A stretch of 10,000 bases of DNA from Flavobacterium sp. (lineage in GTDB: Bacteria > Bacteroidota > Bacteroidia > Flavobacteriales > Flavobacteriaceae): positions 1 through 10,000 of the forward strand of contig NZ_JAIWOF010000196.1 in assembly GCF_020217025.1 (NCBI RefSeq). The letters run 5' to 3'. Of the stretch, positions 1 to 6,147 are shown piece after piece. Numbering within the stretch: the stretch's first letter is position 1; every line of letters begins with the position of its first letter. A program made the translations under genes and the position numbers. Below the pieces are notes generated by a model that saw nothing but the letters and a program-made list of their open reading frames with translations, was not told the origin of the DNA and did not search any database.

Positions 1-793
1 TGTTTTAGTGGAACCTCGATTAGCAACTTACAATCTTAATCCGGAAGAAATTGAAGCTAAAATCACATCGAAAACTAAGGCTATTTTGCCAGTTCATTTA
101 TATGGTCAATTGTGCGAAATGAAAGCTATTAATGAAATCGCTCAAAAGCATAATTTATTAGTTATTGAAGATGCCGCGCAAGCACATGGAAGTCAGTTTT
201 CAGAAAATGAAACAGCAGGAAATTTATCGAATGCTGCTGCGTTTAGTTTTTATCCAGGAAAAAATTTAGGAGCTTTAGGCGATGCAGGTGCTATTACAAC
301 CAATGATGATGAGTTAGCAAATGTTTTGTTTTCCATGCGAAATTATGGTTCAAAAGTAAAATATGAAAACGAAATTATTGGTTTTAATTCAAGATTGGAT
401 GAACTACAAGCGGCTTTTTTAAATATCAAATTGAAACAATTAGATTCGGAAAATGAATTTCGTAGAAGTATGGCAAAACGCTATCTTTCGGAAATAAAAA
501 ATGATAAAATCATTATACCAAATTGGGATTTATCTCAAAATCACGTGTTTCATTTGTTCGTCATCAGAACTTCCAATCGAATGGATTTGCAAAATTATTT
601 GAAAGAAAACGGAATTGAAACGATAATTCATTATCCAGTCCCACCACATAAACAAAAAGCTTTAGCGAATTGGAATACTATGTCGTTTCCTATTACCGAA
701 AAAATTCATAAAGAAGTGTTGAGTATTCCATTGAATTCGGGTTTAAAAGCTTCCGAAATTCAACACATTATAACCACTTTAAATAACTATTAA
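1..793 (+). CDS. DegT/DnrJ/EryC1/StrS-family PLP sugar aminotransferase, 5'-truncated by window edge (FdtB/QdtB-like)
   Basis: Converts a nucleotide-linked keto-sugar to the amino-sugar using pyridoxal phosphate; cytosolic. The reading frame is open to the left edge (Val-Leu precede the GTG at 8), so that GTG is internal; the family is about 365 residues, so roughly 100 N-terminal residues are missing. Counting from the GTG codon as residue 1: the PVHLYGQ motif at 28-34, the cofactor-binding Asp55 in [10 protein letters not shown], the catalytic Schiff-base Lys85 in [13 protein letters not shown], and the NYG...[12 protein letters not shown] block at 113-137 typical of sugar aminotransferases. 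The C-terminal domain ends normally. An FdtA/QdtA-like ketoisomerase lies at 4077, so the likely substrate is a dTDP-3-keto-6-deoxyhexose, giving dTDP-Fuc3N or dTDP-Qui3N. This is inference: other DegT enzymes make 4-amino sugars, and the sequence alone does not separate them. The flippase gene starts two bases after its stop, implying one transcript. Confidence 0.92.
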   Translation, partial: VLVEPRLATYNLNPEEIEAKITSKTKAILPVHLYGQLCEMKAINEIAQKHNLLVIEDAAQAHGSQFSENETAGNLSNAAAFSFYPGKNLGALGDAGAITTNDDELANVLFSMRNYGSKVKYENEIIGFNSRLDELQAAFLNIKLKQLDSENEFRRSMAKRYLSEIKNDKIIIPNWDLSQNHVFHLFVIRTSNRMDLQNYLKENGIETIIHYPVPPHKQKALANWNTMSFPITEKIHKEVLSIPLNSGLKASEIQHIITTLNNY

Positions 794-795
794 TT

Positions 796-2082
796 TTGAA
801 TATTTTAAAGAAAACACTTCAAAATCAATTATTTAAAGCGGCAACTTTAAATAGTGTAAGTATTTTAGTTCGTTTGATATCGGGTTTTATTTCTTCTAAG
901 GCAATTGCTTATTTTATTGGACCTTCAGGAATGGCATTAATGGGTAATCTTAGGAATTTTACATCTACACTCGAAAATATCGGAATTTTAGGTTTGCAAA
1001 ATGGAATAGTTCAAAACAGTGCTAAAAATCAAGAAAGTAAAGAACAATTAAACCATTGGGTAACTTCTTTATTTTGGTTTTTTTTCATTTTATCTTTAGC
1101 TCTGAGTTTTTTAGTTTTTCTTGGAAATGGATTTTTTGGAAAACAAATTTTTGGTTCTAGTTCTAATTATTATTTTATATTAAATTTTATTGCTTTTGTA
1201 ATCCCTTTTCAAGTACTACATTTGTTTTTTGTAGCCATTCTAAATGGTTTTAGTGAGTACAAAAAAGTTACTTACGTTTCTATTTTTAGTTATGTTGTTG
1301 GGTTACTCACTTCTTTGTATTTAATGTGGAAATATGGTATCAATGGAGCTTTAATTTCGATTTCAGTATTGTCAATATTTCAGTTTTTATTTTCGGGATA
1401 TTACTTTGGACAACATTTTTCTTTGCGATTAATTTTACAAAATAAAAAAATAGATTTTAGAAGCATAAATCACTTACTTCCGCTAGGATTAATGACGCTT
1501 TTTTCGGCGGTTGTAGGGCCAATTATTTATATTTTTATTAGGAATTTAATAAGTGAAGAATCATCATTAGATGCTGCGGGACATTATGAAGCAATGCAAC
1601 GAATATCAGGGTTTTATATGATGTTTGTTACTACTTTAATAACATTTTATTTTTTACCAGAACTCACAAAAGCAAAATCATTAGATGAAGAACGCAAACT
1701 AACATTTGTATTTTACAAAGGCATAATTTCAATTTTTGGGATTGGATTAGTTGTAATTTATTTTTTAAGGCATTTTGTAATTCAAGTTTTATTAACAAAA
1801 GAATTTGAGTTGGTTTCAGATTTGTTTTTATGGCAACTTTTAGGTGATTTTTTCAAGGCATTATCTTTGATTTTAGGAATTCGTTTTTATGCTAAAAAAA
1901 TAATGAAAGGCTATTTTGTAACGGAGATTATTTCATTTACAATTTTATTTTACTCGAGTTATTTTCTTATTCCAAAGTTAGGAAGTGAAGGCGCTGTAAT
2001 GGCTTATGCAATAACTTATGCGGCTTATTTTTTTATTTTAGTTATTTATTTCAGAACATTATTCTTTAAACCAACAACCTAA
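796..2082 (+). CDS. Wzx/WzxE-type polysaccharide repeat-unit flippase (MOP superfamily)
   Basis: Integral inner-membrane protein of 428 residues, expected to flip undecaprenyl-linked oligosaccharide units to the periplasm. The N-terminus, with the conserved FIGPSGMALMGNLRNF stretch (40-55) and LGLQNGIVQ (65-73), resembles the WzxE/O-antigen translocase branch of the MOP superfamily. Long hydrophobic segments recur along the whole length (for example about 91-112, 126-149, 160-178, 184-203, 225-249, and several more to 422), fitting 10-12 membrane helices, the usual number. The start is TTG at 796, two bases after the aminotransferase stop; the next in-frame Met is residue 46, inside the conserved region, so the TTG is favoured. 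No Shine-Dalgarno is visible, as is common in this phylum, and expression probably depends on the upstream gene. The last 24 bases overlap the convergent glycosyltransferase gene. Codon use is extremely AT-rich, as is frequent for flippases in polysaccharide loci. The sugar substrate cannot be read from sequence. Confidence 0.88.
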   Translation: MNILKKTLQNQLFKAATLNSVSILVRLISGFISSKAIAYFIGPSGMALMGNLRNFTSTLENIGILGLQNGIVQNSAKNQESKEQLNHWVTSLFWFFFILSLALSFLVFLGNGFFGKQIFGSSSNYYFILNFIAFVIPFQVLHLFFVAILNGFSEYKKVTYVSIFSYVVGLLTSLYLMWKYGINGALISISVLSIFQFLFSGYYFGQHFSLRLILQNKKIDFRSINHLLPLGLMTLFSAVVGPIIYIFIRNLISEESSLDAAGHYEAMQRISGFYMMFVTTLITFYFLPELTKAKSLDEERKLTFVFYKGIISIFGIGLVVIYFLRHFVIQVLLTKEFELVSDLFLWQLLGDFFKALSLILGIRFYAKKIMKGYFVTEIISFTILFYSSYFLIPKLGSEGAVMAYAITYAAYFFILVIYFRTLFFKPTT

Positions 2083-3204
2083 ATACTTCCCAGCTATAAC
2101 TTTGTAATCATGTTCTTTTTCGATAAAATTTCGAGCATTCTCAGAAATTTCTATTATTTTTTCTGGATGTTCAATTAAATAGGAAAGCTTTGCTGCAATT
2201 TTGTTTTCATCAGGTAATGCATTAATACAAATTTCATCTTCTTGCAACTGATACTGATTTAAAAAATCGGTTTCAGCACCAGTAAAAACCACTTTTCCTT
2301 TCGTCATAGCTTCTAAAGCATTATAGCCTTGATCGTAAGCAAAAACTTGGTCTAGTAGAATATGTGCTTTGTTGTAAATGGAAATATATTCATCATACGG
2401 AAGGTTTTCAGTCACAATTATTTCTACTTTATCAGCATATTTTTTTCGAACGATTTCTAAAGCTTTTTCGAAATAATTAATTCCTTTTTTAAGATAACTC
2501 AATCGATTAATTCCAAGAAAAATTACGATTTTAGTTATGTTTTCTAAAGGTTGAAAAACAATTTTATCCGTATTTATTGGGTTTGGAATAAACGTGGTTG
2601 AAAATCCCATTTTTTGCATCGGAATTTCATAATCTAAATCAGATGTGATTAGTTGTTTACAATTTTTATTCAACCATTCAAAGGTTTTTCGATAACTTTC
2701 TTTTCGATATTTTAAAGGGAATTGAAAATGTTTTTCCAAAGATTTGTCTTGAAAATAAGGAGTTAAAACCGAATATTTTAGTTCGTTTTGAAACCAATAA
2801 TCCACGACAGGAACTTCATCACCACAAATTAATAAACTTCGACTTTTGATTTTTTTGAACAGCTTTTTATATAAAAAACGTGATAAAATTGGATACGTTT
2901 CTAAAGCATCAGAATTAATCAGTTGTAAATGATCATACTTATTAAATTCGGATAATAGAAAATAAAATCGAATCGCTTTTTCAATTTTTTCTAAATCTAG
3001 ATTTGAGACTTTTCGAATGCTTTTAAATAGAAAATTAGCTGTTTTGTTATTGTTACATATTCGAGCATAAATAGAATAATCAACTGGAAATTTCTTGAAT
3101 TTATCACCACAACCCACAATTGTGACTTCATGACCAAGCGCTACTAATCCTTCTTTTAAAGAGTTGTGTAGTCTGCTGTATTCACCAAGTAATAGTATTT
3201 TCAT
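2059..3204 (-). CDS. Glycosyltransferase, GT4/GT-B-like, surface polysaccharide
   Basis: A 381-residue protein with a GT-B layout: the N-terminal Rossmann strand MKILLLGEYSRLHNSLKEGL followed by LGHEVTIVG (23-31), and a C-terminal nucleotide-sugar half with IVIFLGINR (226-234), KKGINYFEKAL (239-249) and a donor-site-like segment LLDQVFAYDQGYNALEAM (283-300) leading into TKGKVVFTG. In classical GT4 enzymes an EX7E motif ends at the Glu of LEAM (here Glu298); the first Glu position is Tyr290, with Asp291 beside it, so the motif is degenerate. It probably transfers a sugar to the lipid-linked repeat unit at the cytosolic face; donor and acceptor are unknown. It stands alone on this strand, divergent from the gene at 3281 and overlapping the flippase end by 24 bases. 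The ATG start at 3204 gives the typical opening of this fold. Sure of the glycosyltransferase class, less sure of the exact family. Confidence 0.83.
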   Translation of the reverse strand: MKILLLGEYSRLHNSLKEGLVALGHEVTIVGCGDKFKKFPVDYSIYARICNNNKTANFLFKSIRKVSNLDLEKIEKAIRFYFLLSEFNKYDHLQLINSDALETYPILSRFLYKKLFKKIKSRSLLICGDEVPVVDYWFQNELKYSVLTPYFQDKSLEKHFQFPLKYRKESYRKTFEWLNKNCKQLITSDLDYEIPMQKMGFSTTFIPNPINTDKIVFQPLENITKIVIFLGINRLSYLKKGINYFEKALEIVRKKYADKVEIIVTENLPYDEYISIYNKAHILLDQVFAYDQGYNALEAMTKGKVVFTGAETDFLNQYQLQEDEICINALPDENKIAAKLSYLIEHPEKIIEISENARNFIEKEHDYKVIAGKYLGCWFKE

Positions 3205-3222
3205 AAATAAATCTAAGTCAAG

Positions 3223-3245
3223 TCACTAATCACTAATCACTAATC
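3223..3245. repeat. Heptamer tandem repeat, about 3.3 copies of TCACTAA
   Basis: Three perfect head-to-tail copies of TCACTAA occupy 3223-3243, followed by a partial fourth (TC). Just upstream, AAGTC is directly repeated at 3215-3224. The array is in the short region between two divergent glycosyltransferase genes and ends two bases before a consensus -7 element, so it occupies the place where the -33 contact would be expected. What it does, if anything, is unknown; it could have arisen by replication slippage. Confidence 0.85.
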
Positions 3246-3246
3246 G

Positions 3247-3266
3247 CTATATTTGTGTAAATATAG
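3247..3266. repeat. Perfect inverted repeat in divergent promoter region (8-bp arms, 4-bp spacer)
   Basis: The arms CTATATTT and AAATATAG are exact reverse complements separated by GTGT. The left arm contains most of the -7 element for the rightward gene. The right arm, read on the other strand, gives TATATTTA at 3265-3258, one base off the same consensus and 54 bases ahead of the leftward start. It could be an operator, or simply two back-to-back -7 elements forming a symmetric divergent promoter. The stem is all A/T except for the outer C-G pair, which argues against a strong transcript hairpin. Confidence 0.6.
3248..3255 (+). promoter_or_regulatory. Bacteroidetes-type -7 promoter element TATATTTG for the 3281 operon
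   Basis: TATATTTG is an exact match to the TAnnTTTG -7 consensus described for Bacteroidetes sigma factor. It lies 25 bases ahead of the ATG at 3281, which would leave a leader of roughly 15-20 bases. No TTG-like -33 element is seen at the usual 17-23 base spacing; the heptamer repeat sits there instead. Confidence 0.55.
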
Positions 3267-3280
3267 TACAATTGCTAAAT

Positions 3281-4099
3281 ATGTATCAAAAAACGGATAT
3301 TCAAATTTTAATTGCCACGATGAATCGAACTAATTTCGATTTTTTGAAAGCGATGTTTGTATTTTCTGATTTTTCAAATTTTAATTTATTAGTAATCAAT
3401 CAAACGACTCCAGATAAATTATTACAATCTGATTTTGAAAATGTTGAAGTAATCAATTCTTTTGATAAAGGATTGTCTAAAAGCAGAAATTTAGCATTAC
3501 AAAAGGCTTCTAAAGATTTGGTTATTTTAACTGATGATGATGTGGTTTTTCAATCGAGTTTTGAAAATTTTGTGTTAAATGCATTCAATTCCAATCCTAA
3601 TCATGATGGTTTTCGATTTCAGTATGAAAATGAAAATGGAAATTTTCCCAAAAAATATCCAAAACGTTTTTTATCAAAACTTTCAAATTTTGAAATATTA
3701 AATGCATCTTCGGTTGAATTGGTTTTTAAAAAGGATAGTATCAAATCCAAAGGTGTACTGTTTGATGATAATTTTGGCTTGGGATCTACATTTTACATGG
3801 GAGAAGAAGCTATTTTTGTTTCTGATGTTATAAAAGAAGGTTTGAATATAGGTTTTGTACCAAAAACAATATTAATTCATTCCGATTTATCAACGGGAGA
3901 AAAAACAAGTAGTTCAGAATTATATTTTGTACAAAGTGCTGTTTTTTATCGCATTTTTGGTAAAATGTATTTATTTTGGGTAGCTTTGAAATTATTTTTT
4001 GATTTAAAACAAAGTAAAATTAACTTTACTCAAGTTTATTACCTATTTAATCAAGCGCTTAAAGGAAAAAAAGCTTATGTCAACGCTACAAAATTGTAA
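3281..4099 (+). CDS. Family 2 glycosyltransferase (GT-A fold)
   Basis: A 272-residue protein predicted to transfer a sugar from a nucleotide donor to the growing lipid-linked oligosaccharide. Numbered from the ATG at 3281: an N-terminal strand IQILIATMNR (7-16), the conserved KGLSKSRNLAL segment (63-73), the metal-binding acidic motif ILTDDDVVF (82-90, Asp85-87), and GEEAIFVSDVIKEG (174-187), the usual position of the catalytic-base acidic residues, followed by a conserved-looking His200. The C-terminal tail has a hydrophobic, amphipathic stretch (about 220-242), suggesting membrane association. An in-frame TTG at 3272 would add three residues, but the ATG lies at a better distance from the promoter element and gives a normal GT2 opening. 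Its last 23 bases overlap the ketoisomerase gene, so the two are cotranscribed and possibly translationally coupled. The sugar specificity is unknown. Confidence 0.87.
   Translation: MYQKTDIQILIATMNRTNFDFLKAMFVFSDFSNFNLLVINQTTPDKLLQSDFENVEVINSFDKGLSKSRNLALQKASKDLVILTDDDVVFQSSFENFVLNAFNSNPNHDGFRFQYENENGNFPKKYPKRFLSKLSNFEILNASSVELVFKKDSIKSKGVLFDDNFGLGSTFYMGEEAIFVSDVIKEGLNIGFVPKTILIHSDLSTGEKTSSSELYFVQSAVFYRIFGKMYLFWVALKLFFDLKQSKINFTQVYYLFNQALKGKKAYVNATKL
4061..4066 (+). promoter_or_regulatory. Possible Shine-Dalgarno AAAGGA for the ketoisomerase gene
   Basis: AAAGGA lies 10 bases before the ATG at 4077, inside the 3' end of the preceding glycosyltransferase. Most starts in this window lack such a motif. 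Here it also encodes Lys-Gly codons, so it may be coincidental; Flavobacterium ribosomes are thought to rely little on this pairing. Confidence 0.3.
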
Positions 4100-4481
4100 A
4101 ATACTTTCTATTCCAAAGATTGAAGACCCTAGAGGAAATCTTTCGGTAATTGAAAATGATGTAATTCCATTTGATATCAAACGCGTTTATTATTTGTATG
4201 ATGTGCCTAGTGGAGCTGAACGTGGCGGACATTCTCATAGAGAACAATATGAGTTTTTAGTTGCACTTTCAGGAAGTTTCGATGTGATTTTAAACGATGG
4301 GAATCAACAAAAAACAATTTCACTTAACAAACCTTTTGAAGGTCTTTTAATAACGAATGGAATTTGGCGTGAATTGAAGAATTTTTCTTCTGGTGCTGTT
4401 TGTTTAGTAATTGCTTCGGATGTGTTTTCTGAAGAGGATTATATACGTGAGTTTGAGGATTTTCTTGCGGCAAAAGTTTAA
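4077..4481 (+). CDS. fdtA: dTDP-4-keto-6-deoxyglucose 3,4-ketoisomerase, FdtA/QdtA/WxcM-like cupin
   Basis: A 134-residue single-domain cupin, the normal length for this family. It isomerises dTDP-4-keto-6-deoxyglucose to the 3-keto sugar, supplying the substrate of a 3-aminotransferase such as the one at the left end of the window. Family hallmarks: IEDPRGNLSVIE (15-26), IKRVYYLYDVP (34-44), ERGGHSHREQYEFLVALSGSFDV (48-70) with His52 and His54 at the positions of the paired active-site histidines of FdtA, KPFEGLLI (85-92), GIWRELKNFSSGAVCLVIAS (95-114), and the DYIREFEDF tail (121-129). FdtA and QdtA give galacto versus gluco products and are closely similar, so the product (Fuc3N or Qui3N) is not decided here. 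The ATG overlaps the preceding gene by 23 bases; the stop overlaps the convergent glycosyltransferase stop by four bases. Confidence 0.93.
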   Translation: MSTLQNCKILSIPKIEDPRGNLSVIENDVIPFDIKRVYYLYDVPSGAERGGHSHREQYEFLVALSGSFDVILNDGNQQKTISLNKPFEGLLITNGIWRELKNFSSGAVCLVIASDVFSEEDYIREFEDFLAAKV

Positions 4482-5413
4482 TGATACACTGAAAATTCAA
4501 TCCCGTATTTTTTTAATAAATGTTTCGTCTTTAAAAGGAAACGCAAAATAAAGCTAGGCATAAACAATAAGACTTTTGTTTTGAATGGAATTTTAGAAGT
4601 AATGTCTTTTAAATAAAAGTTTGATTTTTCTAAATCTCCAGCAATTCTAAATTGCAAAGCATATTCTAAACGATAAGAATCGAGAAAATTTCTCAAGTTT
4701 TCATTTTTGTTTTCTGCTTTTTGAAATTGGTCAAAATCCATTAATTTCTTTTTAGAAATAGGCGTTTTTGATAATTGATTGTCTAATGAAAAATTATATT
4801 CAACAGTAAATAAATTGGTTATTGCTACTGGTTTTTCAATTGCAATTTTAGTGTATAATTCTAAATCTTGACCGCTACTAATTTCTGAATTGAAAAGAAA
4901 ATCGTTTTTTAAAACCGATTTTGGAATAGCAATGGCAGAAGTTAATCCAACTCGGTATGCTTTACTTGCTTTGAAAAAATCAGATAATATGCCTCTGAAA
5001 TCATTAGAAGCCGATGGAGAATAAGTAGTTTTAAACGATTTCTTGTTGGAAATTTTCATGAAATACCGACTTCCATAAATACCACAATTTGGGAAATCGT
5101 TATAAAGTCTGAAAAGTTCTTCCAAATGATTAGGATACCAATAATCATCGGCATCTAAAAAAGCAATTAGTTCTCCAGTAGCTTTTTCAATTCCTAAATT
5201 ACGAGCAGCCGCAGCTCCTTTGTTTTCTTGTTGAAATAATCGGATTCTATTATCTGAAAATTGCGAAACAATTTCAAAGCCATTATCTGTCGAACCATCG
5301 TTTACAATTATTACTTCAAAGTCTGTAAAAGTTTGAACTAATAAGTAGTTTAAGGTTTCTGAAATGATGAAACCTTTGTTGTAAAGTGGTATGACGACTG
5401 ATATTTTTGGCAT
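4478..5413 (-). CDS. Family 2 glycosyltransferase, canonical GT-A
   Basis: A 311-residue protein with a textbook GT2 N-terminus: SVVIPLYNKG (5-14), FEVIIVNDGSTD (32-43) binding the nucleotide, the NKGAAAARNLGIEKATGE segment (64-81), and the metal-binding FLDADDYWYP (85-94). SGQDLELYTKIA (180-191) fits the later acidic motif of polysaccharide-locus GT2 enzymes. The C-terminal third (about 240-311) is basic with a hydrophobic stretch near 281-293, probably for membrane contact. It is the last gene of the ftsE-headed operon, starting two bases after the methyltransferase stop. Its 3' end meets the ketoisomerase 3' end with a 4-base overlap, leaving no intergenic room for a terminator. The donor sugar is unknown. 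Confidence 0.91.
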   Translation of the reverse strand: MPKISVVIPLYNKGFIISETLNYLLVQTFTDFEVIIVNDGSTDNGFEIVSQFSDNRIRLFQQENKGAAAARNLGIEKATGELIAFLDADDYWYPNHLEELFRLYNDFPNCGIYGSRYFMKISNKKSFKTTYSPSASNDFRGILSDFFKASKAYRVGLTSAIAIPKSVLKNDFLFNSEISSGQDLELYTKIAIEKPVAITNLFTVEYNFSLDNQLSKTPISKKKLMDFDQFQKAENKNENLRNFLDSYRLEYALQFRIAGDLEKSNFYLKDITSKIPFKTKVLLFMPSFILRFLLKTKHLLKKYGIEFSVYH

Positions 5414-5415
5414 GT

Positions 5416-6147
5416 TTATTTGGTTGCAAAAAGTATAACTTCCTTATCAGAAAACCCTAAATAAGCGTCTTTTTCAAATTGCTTAACAGCAATAGTAAAT
5501 CCTGAATTTTCTAAACGATTTTTCAATCCATCAATCGAATAAATTCTCACATGATCTTCTTGTCCAAAATGCAATAATCGCTCAGCTTCTGATGTAATTG
5601 AATAATCTTCATAGATTTCACCTTCTTTAAATGGTGTTTGAATCAAAGCGGTTCCATTAGGTTTCAAAACGCGATGTAATTCACTCATTGCTTTTACATC
5701 ATCAATAACATGTTCTAAAATATGATAACAAATGATTAAATCAAATTGATTGTCTTGTTCTGGAATTTGAGTAATGTCGAAAGTAACGTCAGCAATAAAA
5801 TCTCCAGATAAATCAGATGCAATATATTTTATGTTTTTTTCTTTTTTCCATTTTCGAAACAAAGGTCGAGAAGGTGAAAAGTCTAAAATTTGAATATCAC
5901 TTTTAATATAGTTCTCTTTTGCTAATTGCCACAAACGGCGATCTCTGGAAAGACTTCCGCAATTAGGACAAAGTAAGTCGTGATTAGGTAAATGAACCCA
6001 ATCTGAAGCTTTGAAATCACAAATAGTACATTCATGGTTGCTCCCTTTTTTAAAAATCGCATAGCATTTTCGTAAAATAGGTTCGATTCTAAAAAGTAAT
6101 TTTTTAGGAATAAATCGGGTTAGACTATTTTTTAACGAATTATACAT
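5416..6147 (-). CDS. Class I SAM-dependent methyltransferase (type 11-like) with N-terminal four-Cys zinc-ribbon-like module
   Basis: A 243-residue protein, probably methylating a sugar or glycan intermediate given its place between two glycosyltransferases. The N-terminal ~35 residues are basic and hydrophobic. A CxxC pair (Cys40/Cys43) and a second CPNC pair (Cys60/Cys63), spaced 16 residues apart, look like a zinc ribbon. The Rossmann methyltransferase domain follows: motif I ILDFSPSRP (87-95), which lacks the usual glycine-rich GxGxG; YIASDLSGDFIADVTFDIT (108-126) with the motif II/III acids; FDLIICYHILEHVIDD (135-150); and the post-motif HRVLKPNGTALIQTP (158-172). The FDLI..HVLEH-type block is characteristic of type 11 methyltransferases. 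Its start overlaps the preceding gene's end by 8 bases, and the next gene starts two bases after its stop. The substrate and O-, N- or C-methylation are not determined; a small-molecule or protein target cannot be excluded. Confidence 0.85.
   Translation of the reverse strand: MYNSLKNSLTRFIPKKLLFRIEPILRKCYAIFKKGSNHECTICDFKASDWVHLPNHDLLCPNCGSLSRDRRLWQLAKENYIKSDIQILDFSPSRPLFRKWKKEKNIKYIASDLSGDFIADVTFDITQIPEQDNQFDLIICYHILEHVIDDVKAMSELHRVLKPNGTALIQTPFKEGEIYEDYSITSEAERLLHFGQEDHVRIYSIDGLKNRLENSGFTIAVKQFEKDAYLGFSDKEVILFATK

Noticed and set aside
8..10. GTG as the start of the aminotransferase
   Set aside because: The frame is open upstream to the window edge and the residues before it continue the family pattern; the protein would lack about 100 conserved residues, so the gene starts outside the window.
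3223..3245. Heptamer array as a CRISPR or integron attachment site
   Set aside because: The units are contiguous 7-mers without spacers, and no cas or integrase gene is nearby.
3272..3280. TTG at 3272 as start of the GT2 gene
   Set aside because: It adds only Met-Leu-Asn before a good ATG at 3281, which fits the family opening and the promoter spacing better.
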